A DNA stretch of 64,000 nt, taken from the NCBI GenBank assembly GCA_963717455.1, contig OY970336.1:3658001-3722000 (forward strand), written 5' to 3'. Position 1 is the stretch's first letter. Each line of letters starts with the position of its first letter. A program made the position numbers and the translations under genes. This document shows positions 41,791-49,969 of the stretch, piece by piece. The notes beneath the pieces were generated by a model that saw nothing but the letters and a program-made list of their open reading frames with translations, did not search any database and was not told the origin of the DNA. The DNA is from Bog-473 sp963717455. GTDB taxonomy: Bacteria > Actinomycetota > Acidimicrobiia > Acidimicrobiales > RAAP-2.

Positions 41791-43412
41791 CTGACACCAA
41801 AGTCAGCAAGGGGGGGTTGGCGCTGGTCGCCTTGGCGTCGGCGCAGTTCCTCATGGTGCTGGACCAGTCGGTCATGAACGTGTCGATCAGCTCGCTGGTG
41901 CACGACTTCCACACGACGGTCACGACGATCCAGGCTGTCATCACTCTCTACTGCCTGGTCATGGCCATGCTCATCCTCACCGGGGCCAAGATCGGCGACA
42001 TGATCGGTCGCCGCCGAGCGTTCGTCATCGGTCTGATCATCTACGCCTGCGGTTCGTTCTTGACCGCGGTATCGCAGTCCGTGGCCACGCTTGCTCTGGG
42101 ATGGTCGGTGCTCGAGGGCATCGGTGCGTCGCTCGTCTTCCCTGCGCTCGCGGCGTTGATCGCAGGCAACTTCGAGGGAACCCGGCGCAAGGCCGCCTAC
42201 GCGGTCATCGGTGGTGTCGCCGGGGCTGGTATCGCGGTCGGTCCCATCGTGGGCGGGTGGGCGACGACCGTCCTGACCTGGCGAGTCGTGTTCATCGGTG
42301 AGGTCTTCATCGCAGCCTTCATCCTGATCATGACGCGCAAGGTGGCGGACGCCCCTCGCCCGGATCCACCCCCGAAGCTCGACGTCGTCGGCTCGGTGCT
42401 GTCAGCCGCCGGTCTGGGGGTCTTCGTCTACGGAGTTCTGGAGTCGAGCACCTGGGGATGGCTCAAGCCCAAGAACTCGCCGATCACCATCTTCGGCTTC
42501 TCGCTCACTATCTTCGTCATCGCCGCTGGATGTGTTCTGCTCTGGGGGTTCGTCGCATGGCAGCGCCACCGCGAGGCGACAAAGCGCGATCCGCTCGTCC
42601 ACCTTTCGTTGGCGAAGATCCCACCTGTCCGATCCGGCGTCATTGGGCTGTTCAGCCAGAACCTGATCCTGATGGGCACCTTCTTCGTGGTCCCGCTCTA
42701 CCTCCAGCTGGTACTCGGTCTCAGTGCGCTCGAGACCGGGATCAAGATGCTGCCCATCTCGATCACCATGCTCGTCACCGCCGCACTCGGGGCCCGACTG
42801 TCGAACCGATTCGCGGTCCGCACGATTGTCAGGACCGGCCTCGTCGTGACCATTGCCGGTGTGCTCATCCTGCTCTCGACGATCAAACCCACTCTCGCTA
42901 ACGCCGGCTTCGCCATCGGCATGGGCGTCTTGGGCATTGGAATGGGCCTGATGATCTCCCAGCTCGGCAACGTGATCCAGTCATCGGTCGAAGAGTCGGG
43001 TCGCAGCGAGGCAGGCGGACTGCAATTCACGGGCCAACAGCTCGGCTCGGCGCTCGGGGTGGCGTTCATCGGCGCAATCGTGCTCACGGGACTGACCAGC
43101 ACCTTCGTCTCCAATGTCCAGCACGACCCCCGCATCAGCTCCGACGTGTCCGCGCAGGTGGGTGTGGAAGCGGGCTCCAACCTCAATTTCGTCTCGTCGA
43201 CACAGATCGAGAGCGCAGCGAAGAAGGCGGGGCTTGACCAGCCCACCACAGCGGCGCTGGTGAACGACTACGAGACCGCCCAGCTCCGATCACTCAAGGC
43301 CGGCCTTCTCGGTGCCGCACTCCTTGCCCTCCTCTCCCTCGGGTTCACCAAGGAGCTACCCCATTTCCGACCAAGTCGTCGGAAGACCACGGCGACGTCA
43401 CAGCCTCATTGA
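41787..43412 (+). CDS. DHA2-type MFS drug exporter (EmrB/QacA-like), 541 aa
   Basis: Proton-driven multidrug efflux protein with 14 predicted helices. Family motifs: motif D1-like LDQSVMNVSISSL in helix 1, motif A GDMIGRRRAFVIGL in loop 2-3, motif B-like LEGIGASLVFPALAALI, and motif C GVAGAGIAVGPIVGGW in helix 5. The C-terminus is a basic tail (RPSRRKTTATSQPH). It is last in a chain of three overlapping genes. Substrates cannot be told from sequence. Confidence 0.92.
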   Translation: MTDTKVSKGGLALVALASAQFLMVLDQSVMNVSISSLVHDFHTTVTTIQAVITLYCLVMAMLILTGAKIGDMIGRRRAFVIGLIIYACGSFLTAVSQSVATLALGWSVLEGIGASLVFPALAALIAGNFEGTRRKAAYAVIGGVAGAGIAVGPIVGGWATTVLTWRVVFIGEVFIAAFILIMTRKVADAPRPDPPPKLDVVGSVLSAAGLGVFVYGVLESSTWGWLKPKNSPITIFGFSLTIFVIAAGCVLLWGFVAWQRHREATKRDPLVHLSLAKIPPVRSGVIGLFSQNLILMGTFFVVPLYLQLVLGLSALETGIKMLPISITMLVTAALGARLSNRFAVRTIVRTGLVVTIAGVLILLSTIKPTLANAGFAIGMGVLGIGMGLMISQLGNVIQSSVEESGRSEAGGLQFTGQQLGSALGVAFIGAIVLTGLTSTFVSNVQHDPRISSDVSAQVGVEAGSNLNFVSSTQIESAAKKAGLDQPTTAALVNDYETAQLRSLKAGLLGAALLALLSLGFTKELPHFRPSRRKTTATSQPH

Positions 43413-43563
43413 TGGTGTCGGCCGGGGCTCCTGACGCCCGCCTGGCAGGACCTCGCCGGTAGTCGATTGAATGCGGGATCGGACGGCGCGGTGATCTCCG
43501 ACGGCGGGGGCGCGCGCTCCATTCCGTGTCCGCTCCCTCGACCCACTGCGAACCGCACAACTT

Positions 43564-43605
43564 TCCCCTAGGTGAATCCGGCCGGCAGGTGATGACATTT
43601 CGCCT
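43564..43605 (+). promoter_or_regulatory. Shared 42-bp cis element, copy 2
   Basis: TCCCCTAGGTGAATCCGG, ccggc, AGGTGATGAC, att, TCGCCT. Spacing is identical to copies 1 and 3. It is 137 bases before the DUF1269 gene at 43743. A further AGGTGA half-site follows at 43610-43615. Otherwise the gap 43413-43742 has no gene. Confidence 0.78.
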
Positions 43606-43742
43606 ACATAGGTGAAAACCTGCGGGGAGGGATGGACTGCTCCAGTCGTCGTTCGGGCGACCGCCATGGCATACGCCGTGGTCGATAGAAGCGAAGGAGC
43701 GCCAGAAGTCCCCAAATGGACCAGAGGAATGGAGAACACATC

Positions 43743-44252
43743 ATGGCCAAGACTGACCCCGTGTTTGTCTACGTCGGAACCTACCCGAGCGAAGCATCGG
43801 CCCGAGCCGACTACGACGTCGTGAAGGACCTGCATGCCGCAGGAGCTGTCGGCACCTACGACGCTTCGGTGGTCACCAAGGACCCGGACGGCAAGGTCCA
43901 CGTCAACAAGGACGAGACCTCGACCCGTCACGGAGCCTGGGGCGGAGCAGCGGTTGGGGCGCTTGTCGGCATCATCTTCCCGCCGTCAATCGTGGTCGGC
44001 GCAGCGGTTGGTGCGACGGTCGGCGGAGTGAGCGGACACCTGTGGAAGGGCATGTCCCGGTCCGACGTGAAGGAGTTCGGGGACATCATCGATGCCGGGC
44101 AGGCGGCCCTCGTCATCGTCGGTCAGAGCACCATCGGAGATGCCATTGAGAAGGCCGACCTGAAAGCTGAGAAGCACGCCGCCAAGGAGCTCGACGTCAG
44201 CTCCAAGGACATTGACCAGGCTGTTCAGGAAACGGCGAGCGAGCTCAGCTGA
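43743..44252 (+). CDS. DUF1269-type glycine-zipper protein, 169 aa (paralogue)
   Basis: Paralogue of 37539-38048 of the same length. N-terminal VFVYVGTYPSEASARADYDV, invariant VVTKDPDGKVHVNKDET, hydrophobic hairpin GALVGIIFPPSIVVGAAVGA, then MSRSDVKEFGDIIDAGQAAL. Differences cluster around the loop (HAAGAVG versus HAEKMVG) and the hairpin. ATG 43743 has GGAGAA about 10 bases upstream; the frame extends to 43716 without support. Next gene is the CMD paralogue. Confidence 0.82.
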   Translation: MAKTDPVFVYVGTYPSEASARADYDVVKDLHAAGAVGTYDASVVTKDPDGKVHVNKDETSTRHGAWGGAAVGALVGIIFPPSIVVGAAVGATVGGVSGHLWKGMSRSDVKEFGDIIDAGQAALVIVGQSTIGDAIEKADLKAEKHAAKELDVSSKDIDQAVQETASELS

Positions 44253-44333
44253 TCGAGCCGCTCAGCGGCTAGAGCGACGCCTCGTTTCGCCGCGTCGTCT
44301 CGTCAGTTTGGGATGCCAAGAAGGCAGAGATGG

Positions 44334-44669
44334 ATGAGTGAGGACCGACCGCTGTTCGACACAGTATTCGAGATGACCGTGGCTTCGGTGAACCGTACGA
44401 GCCTGAACGACCGTGAGCTCATGATCGCCCGGGTCGCTGCATTGGCAGCAATCGACGCCCGGCCGGCGTCGTACCTGCTGAGCATTGAAGCGGCCAACGT
44501 TGCCAATGTTACGGGCCTGACGCTTGAGGACGCCCAGGGCGCGTTGATTGCCATTGCCCCGATCGTCGGAACTGCAAGGACAGTGTCCGCCGCCACGGCG
44601 ATCGCCGAGGCGCTCGGACTGGCCGTGGCCATCGAGGACGCTATTGAAGAGAGGCAAGCATCATCCTGA
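44334..44669 (+). CDS. CMD family protein, 111 aa (paralogue)
   Basis: Homologue of 37168-37482: LFDTVFEMTVASVNRTSLND, LMIARVAALAAIDARPASYL, LTLEDAQGALIAIAPIVGTA. Like the first copy it lacks the CxxC redox pair. Here it follows the DUF1269 gene (81-base gap), the reverse order to module 1, so the modules were not made by one simple tandem copy. ATG 44334 is preferred to 44313. Confidence 0.78.
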   Translation: MSEDRPLFDTVFEMTVASVNRTSLNDRELMIARVAALAAIDARPASYLLSIEAANVANVTGLTLEDAQGALIAIAPIVGTARTVSAATAIAEALGLAVAIEDAIEERQASS

Positions 44670-44816
44670 CTCACCGTCACTCCTTCGCTGCCTCTCCCAG
44701 TCGTCTTCGATTCCACAGCGACCCGAGGACAGCTGGCCGACCCGCGACACCCCGTTGGGGCACTCCCGGCGCTGTCTGCTCGGGCAGCGCTCCAACGGAT
44801 GCGGCGGAGACCTGAC

Positions 44817-45662
44817 GTGATCGGGGGAACCCGAGTGTCCATCGCTGCGTCCAGTGAGGAGGTAGCGCTCCCAGCATCCATGGTTCAAGCGGTGCGCCTC
44901 GAATTCGGGCGGGCGCTCCATGCCCCATACGTGGTGCCGTCCGTTGTCGTGGTCAACGGTCTCCTGATGACAGGGCTGTGGTGGTGGGCGCCAGGCGCAC
45001 GGAAGAACTCGCTGTTCTCCCTCCACGGGCCACTGGCCTTCGCCCTGGTCCTCGGCGGCTGGATGATTGCCGACGTGCCGGCCACCAACCTGCTCGGTCC
45101 CGACCCCCGGCGGACGAGTGCGGCGCTCGATGATCCGGTGATGTTCAGGCGCCTGCTCTACGCCAAGAACCTCGTCCTCTGGGCCTTCGTCGCACCGCTG
45201 TGCAGCGTCGTCGCCCTGATCATTGGAACCCACAACCACGACTACGTCGCAATGGTCATCACGATCATCGCGATCACGGTGATGCCGTTCGGGGTCTTGG
45301 GGATCTCGGCCTGGGTCGGCATCCGCTACCCCTACCACCCGATCCCAATGCGGGAACGCTGGGCGCATCGCCGCTCCTGGAAGCAGATGTGGGTGCGATG
45401 GCTGGCGCTCGTCGTGACGCCCTACGGTCTCGTCCCGGCGCTTGCGTTCGCCTTCATCACGCCCACGCTCTTGCTCTGGGGGATCTCGGCTCAGAACGGG
45501 CTTACCGGCCGACTGTCGGACGGCGAGTACGCGCTGGGGGTGGTGATGGCCTGTGGCTTGTCACTCATCGGAGCGGTCTTCGGACAACGCGCCGGCGCGC
45601 GATGGGCCCTTCATCGCAAGGAAAGGCTGTCGGCGTACCTGGCCGATCCGTCCCTCGGATAG
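44817..45662 (+). CDS. Polytopic membrane protein of unknown function, 281 aa
   Basis: Six or so hydrophobic helices: VVPSVVVVNGLLMTGLWWW, LAFALVLGGWMIADVPATN, LVLWAFVAPLCSVVALIIG, VAMVITIIAITVMPFGVLGI, LALVVTPYGLVPALAFAFI and a final GVVMACGLSLIGAVFGQ. A cytoplasmic loop WVGIRYPYHPIPMRERWAHR is conspicuous and recalls membrane subunits of ABC exporters, but no ATPase gene is adjacent. GTG 44817 has GGAG upstream. No family assigned. Confidence 0.65.
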   Translation: MIGGTRVSIAASSEEVALPASMVQAVRLEFGRALHAPYVVPSVVVVNGLLMTGLWWWAPGARKNSLFSLHGPLAFALVLGGWMIADVPATNLLGPDPRRTSAALDDPVMFRRLLYAKNLVLWAFVAPLCSVVALIIGTHNHDYVAMVITIIAITVMPFGVLGISAWVGIRYPYHPIPMRERWAHRRSWKQMWVRWLALVVTPYGLVPALAFAFITPTLLLWGISAQNGLTGRLSDGEYALGVVMACGLSLIGAVFGQRAGARWALHRKERLSAYLADPSLG

Positions 45663-45737
45663 CCCGGTAACCGGAATCAACGACGAGGATTCGACCTGTA
45701 TGCACCGTCTATCTAGAGCACCGAAAAGAGGTATGGA

Positions 45738-47144
45738 ATGACCACATCTGTTGAGCACCCGACCCATAAGGAGCGTGTTGCACGAGGTAAGGCTGCCCGG
45801 GAGGAGTTGCCACGGGAACGCCATGCTGAATGGTCGGCCAACCAGCGAAAGCAACAGCCACTCGATCTCTTGGCCGAACAGGGGACGACTCGCGTTCCGG
45901 AACTCGTGCCGATCCGCTACGGGCGGATGGCGGCGACACCCTTTACCTACTATCGAGGCGCCGCGCTGCCAATGGCCGCGGACCTTTCCACCGGGCCACG
46001 CACGAGCATCGATGTCCAACTGTGCGGCGACGCCCACTTGTGCAACTTCGGAGGCTTTGCCTCGCCGGAACGGGACCTGCTCTTCGACGTCAACGACTTC
46101 GACGAGACGTCACCGGGACCCTTCGAATGGGATCTCAAGCGCTTGGGCGCCAGCCTAGAAATCGCCGCCCGCAGCCGAGACTTTCCGGCCAAGGCTGGTC
46201 GGAAGTTGGTCATCAATTCGATGAGCGCCTATCGCGAGGCCATGCATGAGTTCGCCAAAATGTCCAACCTGGAGGTGTGGTACTCCCGCCTGGACATGGC
46301 CGGTGTCGCCCAACGGTGGGGCTCCGAGGTCAGTAGCGACACGCTCGCGGTATTTCAGAAAACCACCACCAAGGCGGAATCGAAGGACCAGCTCAAGGCT
46401 CGGGTGAAGCTCACCGAGATGGTCGACGGCGAGCTCCGCTTCCGGAGTGATCCTCCGTTGCTCGTTCGCCTGAGCGAACTCTCTGGCGACACCGACGCTG
46501 AGCAGCTCCAGGACATGATCCACGAAGGCCTTCGTTCGTACCGAGAGACGCTGATCGGGGACCGTCGCCACCTGCTCGAATCCTACGAGTTCGTCGATGC
46601 AGCCCGGAAGGTCGTCGGAGTCGGGAGTGTCGGCACTCGGGCCTGGGTCGCCCTCTTTAGGGGAAATGACGCCGACGACACCCTCATCCTCCAAATGAAG
46701 GAGGCCGAAGCCTCCGTATTGGAGCGCTTCTGCACCAAGAGCGTGTTCGAAAACCATGGCCAGCGAGTCGTGGAAGGTCAGCGCTTCATGCAGGCGGCGA
46801 GCGACATCTTTCTCGGGTGGTACCGGGTCCCTAAGGGCTTCGACGGCAAGCCTCACGACTACTACTTCCGCCAATTGTGGGATTGGAAGCTGTCGGCTGA
46901 CGTCGACAACATGCCTTCCGAGAGCCTTCTCGTCTACGCGAAAATGTGTGGCTGGGCACTGGCTCGAGCCCACGCCCGATCCGGTGACCGCGTGGCCATC
47001 GCTTCCTACCTTGGGTCTGGCGATACCTTCGACAGGGCTCTCGCCGAGTTCGCCGTCGCCTACGCCGACCAGAATGCGCTCGACCAGCAAGCACTTGTCG
47101 ACGCCATCAAGGACGGCTCGGTTCAAGCAGAGCTTGGCGTTTAG
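45738..47144 (+). CDS. DUF2252 family protein, 468 aa
   Basis: Matches DUF2252: GKAAREELPRERHAEWSANQ, FYRGAALPMAADL-like TYYRGAALPMAADLSTGP, CGDAHLCNFGGFASPERDLL, FDVNDFDETSPGPFEWDLKR. Later VGVGSVGTRAWVALFRGND and YYFRQLWDWKLSADVDNMPS are also kinase-fold-like blocks of the family. The HxxNFG and DxNDFDE motifs recall the catalytic loop and metal site of aminoglycoside-phosphotransferase-like kinases, but the activity is uncharacterised. The gene is complete and single. Confidence 0.9.
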   Translation: MTTSVEHPTHKERVARGKAAREELPRERHAEWSANQRKQQPLDLLAEQGTTRVPELVPIRYGRMAATPFTYYRGAALPMAADLSTGPRTSIDVQLCGDAHLCNFGGFASPERDLLFDVNDFDETSPGPFEWDLKRLGASLEIAARSRDFPAKAGRKLVINSMSAYREAMHEFAKMSNLEVWYSRLDMAGVAQRWGSEVSSDTLAVFQKTTTKAESKDQLKARVKLTEMVDGELRFRSDPPLLVRLSELSGDTDAEQLQDMIHEGLRSYRETLIGDRRHLLESYEFVDAARKVVGVGSVGTRAWVALFRGNDADDTLILQMKEAEASVLERFCTKSVFENHGQRVVEGQRFMQAASDIFLGWYRVPKGFDGKPHDYYFRQLWDWKLSADVDNMPSESLLVYAKMCGWALARAHARSGDRVAIASYLGSGDTFDRALAEFAVAYADQNALDQQALVDAIKDGSVQAELGV

Positions 47145-47279
47145 TCCCCAACTGGAGAGAGACGAGGAGGTTGACACCTGCAATTTCAGGAGACAAGTGG
47201 AAAGCACACATTGAGGGCCGTTGGTCCCACCCATAACGGGACTGACGAGTTGCCCGACTAGTCGAATCTGGAGGAAATC

Positions 47280-47519
47280 ATGTTTCTTGCATATACCTAT
47301 CCGTTACTGAGCATCATTTGGACGCTGCTGGTCTTTGCAGGACTCGTCCTGTGGGTATTCATCGTCATCTGGACGTTCATCGACAACTTCCGGCGCCGGG
47401 ACCATGGCGGCGTCGCCAAAGCGCTGTGGTTCGTCTTCATCGTCTTCGTTCCCGTGATCGGCGTGATCGCGTATCTCATCGCACGGCCGTCTGCCGCGGA
47501 TCTAGAAGTTGTGACGTAG
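47280..47519 (+). CDS. PLDc_N (phospholipase D N-terminal-like) membrane peptide, 79 aa
   Basis: Two membrane segments: LLSIIWTLLVFAGLVLWVFI and ALWFVFIVFVPVIGVIAYLI with FIDNFRRRDHGGVAKA between. The W.F...F.P..G...Y.I pattern is the PLDc_N/cardiolipin-synthase N-terminal motif. Ribosome site GGAGG lies about 6 bases upstream of the ATG. It stands alone, without a phospholipase D domain, as is common in actinobacteria. Confidence 0.8.
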   Translation: MFLAYTYPLLSIIWTLLVFAGLVLWVFIVIWTFIDNFRRRDHGGVAKALWFVFIVFVPVIGVIAYLIARPSAADLEVVT

Positions 47520-48182
47520 CGGCACGGGAAGCGAACTGTGCGTCGCGTGACTGTTGACGGTCAGAATCGGCCCAACAATCAAGCATCGACCGAGCCAGTC
47601 GGACGAGCCGGCCAGCAACCCCAATCTTGATCGCCGGTCGTGCCCCGGCTTGTCGTGGGGACGCTGCGAGAGACCGCTCCGGTCCGTGTCCTCGTTAGGC
47701 CTGCGGCCTCCCCTTGACAAGCCAGAGCGTCATGGACAGGGCCGACGCTGCACCGAGAGGGATCGAGGAATGAGTGACACGCTCTGCGAGGAACCCCATC
47801 ACCCACCCGTCGGCGGTGGACTTGGTCTACCCCAGGGCTCGACCCGCCTCCGAACGTGGAGGGTGCCATGGTGATCGCACATACTGGGGCAGGGCTCTCG
47901 AGCACGAAATCAGCAGCGGTCAAGGACGGCCGAAGGCCGGCGCAGCGGATCCTTGACGGCCGCGCCGTGACTGAATCCGACGTCCCACAATAGGGGTGGC
48001 CGGCCGCCCCAGCGGCCGGCTTGGATGCGACATTTGGGCAGCCGCGAACCGAGGTGACTCACGCCAACTGAGGTCCCGTGAAGCCGTGCGGCGGCCAGTA
48101 TGGGCAGAGGGAGGCCGAGCGCCGGCAATCTGCGCGCCGCCAGCGAACGCTCCTTTGAGGTCGCAGAGGGCGACCGGTGAGG

Positions 48183-48223
48183 GCCAGGGCCGGCGCAGGC
48201 GTCCAGCCGGCGCCGGCCCTGGC
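48183..48223. repeat. Perfect 14-bp inverted repeat with 13-base loop
   Basis: GCCAGGGCCGGCGC at 48183-48196 and GCGCCGGCCCTGGC at 48210-48223 are exact reverse complements. It lies about 290 bases upstream of the rep gene in gene-free DNA. Candidate origin hairpin; a terminator is less likely because no gene ends nearby. Confidence 0.6.
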
Positions 48224-48456
48224 AACAGCACCGAGTGGACGGTCGTGCGAATGTCAGAAGGGTCATCCGCCAGTCCGGCGCGCTTCTTGACTAGGTAGAG
48301 CAACTCCTCACAACCATCCCGTCTGTCCGTGTCCAGGTTGCAGTGCGCCTTGGACTCGTCGGTCTGGTCCGCGACGCCACACAGAGGGTCACGATTCCGA
48401 TCTCTTGGTGGCGAACCGTTCACGCCTCGAAAAATTGTTTGGAGAAGTTTCGACTG

Positions 48457-48496
48457 TCCGTTGGTGTCCGTTGATGCCCGCTCGTATCCGTTGGTG
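48457..48496. repeat. Iteron-like decamers on a 10-bp phase
   Basis: TCCGTTGGTG at 48457, TCCGTTGATG at 48467 and TCCGTTGGTG at 48487, with one degenerate unit at 48477. All units fall on the same 10-bp helical phase. They end 20 bases before the rep start at 48517, typical of initiator-binding iterons. Confidence 0.55.
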
Positions 48497-48516
48497 CGCG
48501 TGAGTGCGCGCTGCGT

Positions 48517-49950
48517 ATGTTTTTGACCTGCCTCGACGATCGGCAGCTGTCACACCGGGGATCCACCCTGGCCGGCATGGAACCACCCGACTTGGACGCC
48601 GACGACTGGGAGATGCTCAGAGCCGTGGCTGGCTGGCTCCGAGCTCGGCGATTCGACGACTTCACGGTCCAGGGCGAGGGCTGCGGCTGGTGCCGCCATC
48701 CCATCCGCCTGCGGGGCGCCGTCATCGCCCGGACGGGCGACGATCGGGTACGGATCTTCTCGACCGGCGGACTCCCCGACGGTGTGTTCCTCAAGGCCTG
48801 CGGGACCCGGCGGGAGAGCCGCTGTCCGGCGTGTGCCGCCGTCTACCGAGGGGATGCCCGTCATCTCGTCCGGGCGGGGTTGATCGGCGGCAAGGGGATC
48901 GACGAGTCCGTCACCGAGCGGCCCGCCGTCCTGCTGACGTTGACCGCCCCGAGCTTCGGTCCCGTCCACTCAGCCCGACCGAGCGGTCCCTGCCATCCCG
49001 GCCCGTCTGCTGGTTGCTGCCGGCACGGCCGCCCGCTCTCGTGCCCATTCGATCATCACGACCGCGACGAGATTGTGGGCGCACCGCTGTGCGACGACTG
49101 TTACGACGTCGGGGGTGCCGTGCTGCAGAACGCATGCACCCCCGAGCTGTGGCGGCGCACCACCATCTACGTGTCGCGCCACGTGGCCAGCGTTCTCGGG
49201 TGGACGCAGACGGAGACGAGGGCGCGCATGAAGCTCTCGTTCTGCCGGGTGGCGGAGTACCAACGCCGCGGCGTCGTGCACCTCCACGCCGTCGTCCGGG
49301 CCGACGGCACCGATGGGGCGCCACCACCGCTGAGCCCCGACGAGCTGGCCCGGGCTGCTCTGTCCGCTGCCCGAGCCGTCTCGGTCCCCCACCCTTTGGG
49401 CGTTGCCCGCTGGGGCACCCAGATCGACGCCCAGGTCCTCGACCGGTCCGCCGGTCGCCGGGCCCAGCAGGTGGCCGGCTACGTGGCCAAGTACGCCACC
49501 AAGAGCTCCGACGGCGGGGGCGCCCTCGACGCCCCCATCCGCTCTGAAGAGGACCTGGCTCGGCGTTCGCTCCCGCCGCACCTGCGCCGGATGGCCGAGA
49601 CCGCCTGGGCGCTCGGCGCCGATCCGGCGTTCGAGCCGTACAGCTTGCGCCGCCACGCCCACGGGCTGGGGTACGGCGGCCACTTCCTGTCCAAGTCCCA
49701 GGGCTACTCGACCAGCTTCAGCGCACTCAAGGAGGCCCGGGTCGCCTGGCGGGAGGCCACGCGTCGGGGCGCCGATAGCGGGGAGTCGGCCGACCGTTCT
49801 CTCGTGCGCCGTCTGCGGGCCATCGGCGTCGGCTGGGCCAATGAGGGGGAGGCCCGCTGGGCGGCCTCCCAGCAGCGGCAACGGCTCGAGGAGCGGCGGG
49901 TCGGCAACGAGGAGTGGTACAGCCGGACGGAGCAGGATATGGAGCGATAG
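48517..49950 (+). CDS. Replication initiator protein (RepSA/pSAM2-like), 477 aa
   Basis: Rolling-circle-type initiator of actinobacterial integrative elements and plasmids. The HUH metal motif is RRGVVHLHAVVRADG in the middle, with the catalytic-Tyr candidate in QQVAGYVAKYATKSSDGGG. The N-terminal part has zinc-binding Cys pairs (GWCRHPIRLRG, CPACAAVYRGDARH) and LCDDCYDVGG, as in RepSA. The C-terminal half has AYGYGGHFLSKSQGYSTSF-like GYGGHFLSKSQGYST. An alternative start is ATG 48577. The int gene follows after 20 bases. Confidence 0.88.
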   Translation: MFLTCLDDRQLSHRGSTLAGMEPPDLDADDWEMLRAVAGWLRARRFDDFTVQGEGCGWCRHPIRLRGAVIARTGDDRVRIFSTGGLPDGVFLKACGTRRESRCPACAAVYRGDARHLVRAGLIGGKGIDESVTERPAVLLTLTAPSFGPVHSARPSGPCHPGPSAGCCRHGRPLSCPFDHHDRDEIVGAPLCDDCYDVGGAVLQNACTPELWRRTTIYVSRHVASVLGWTQTETRARMKLSFCRVAEYQRRGVVHLHAVVRADGTDGAPPPLSPDELARAALSAARAVSVPHPLGVARWGTQIDAQVLDRSAGRRAQQVAGYVAKYATKSSDGGGALDAPIRSEEDLARRSLPPHLRRMAETAWALGADPAFEPYSLRRHAHGLGYGGHFLSKSQGYSTSFSALKEARVAWREATRRGADSGESADRSLVRRLRAIGVGWANEGEARWAASQQRQRLEERRVGNEEWYSRTEQDMER

Positions 49951-49969
49951 GGAGCGTGGTGAGACGACC

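Larger units (their letters stand above)
47520..48516. other. Gene-free 1 kb before rep; putative origin region
   Basis: No convincing gene. Contains GC-rich inverted repeats, a perfect 14-bp stem-loop and iteron-like decamers listed separately, all just upstream of the replication initiator. The arrangement suits a double- or single-strand origin of a rolling-circle type element. Confidence 0.5.

Noticed and set aside
47774..47956. Small + strand gene in the gap before rep
   Set aside because: No motif, no ribosome site, overlapping frames of equal quality on both strands.
48421..48500. CRISPR-like repeats (TCCGTTGGTG units)
   Set aside because: Units are 10 bp, contiguous and without spacers; this fits iterons, not a CRISPR array. 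No cas genes in the window.
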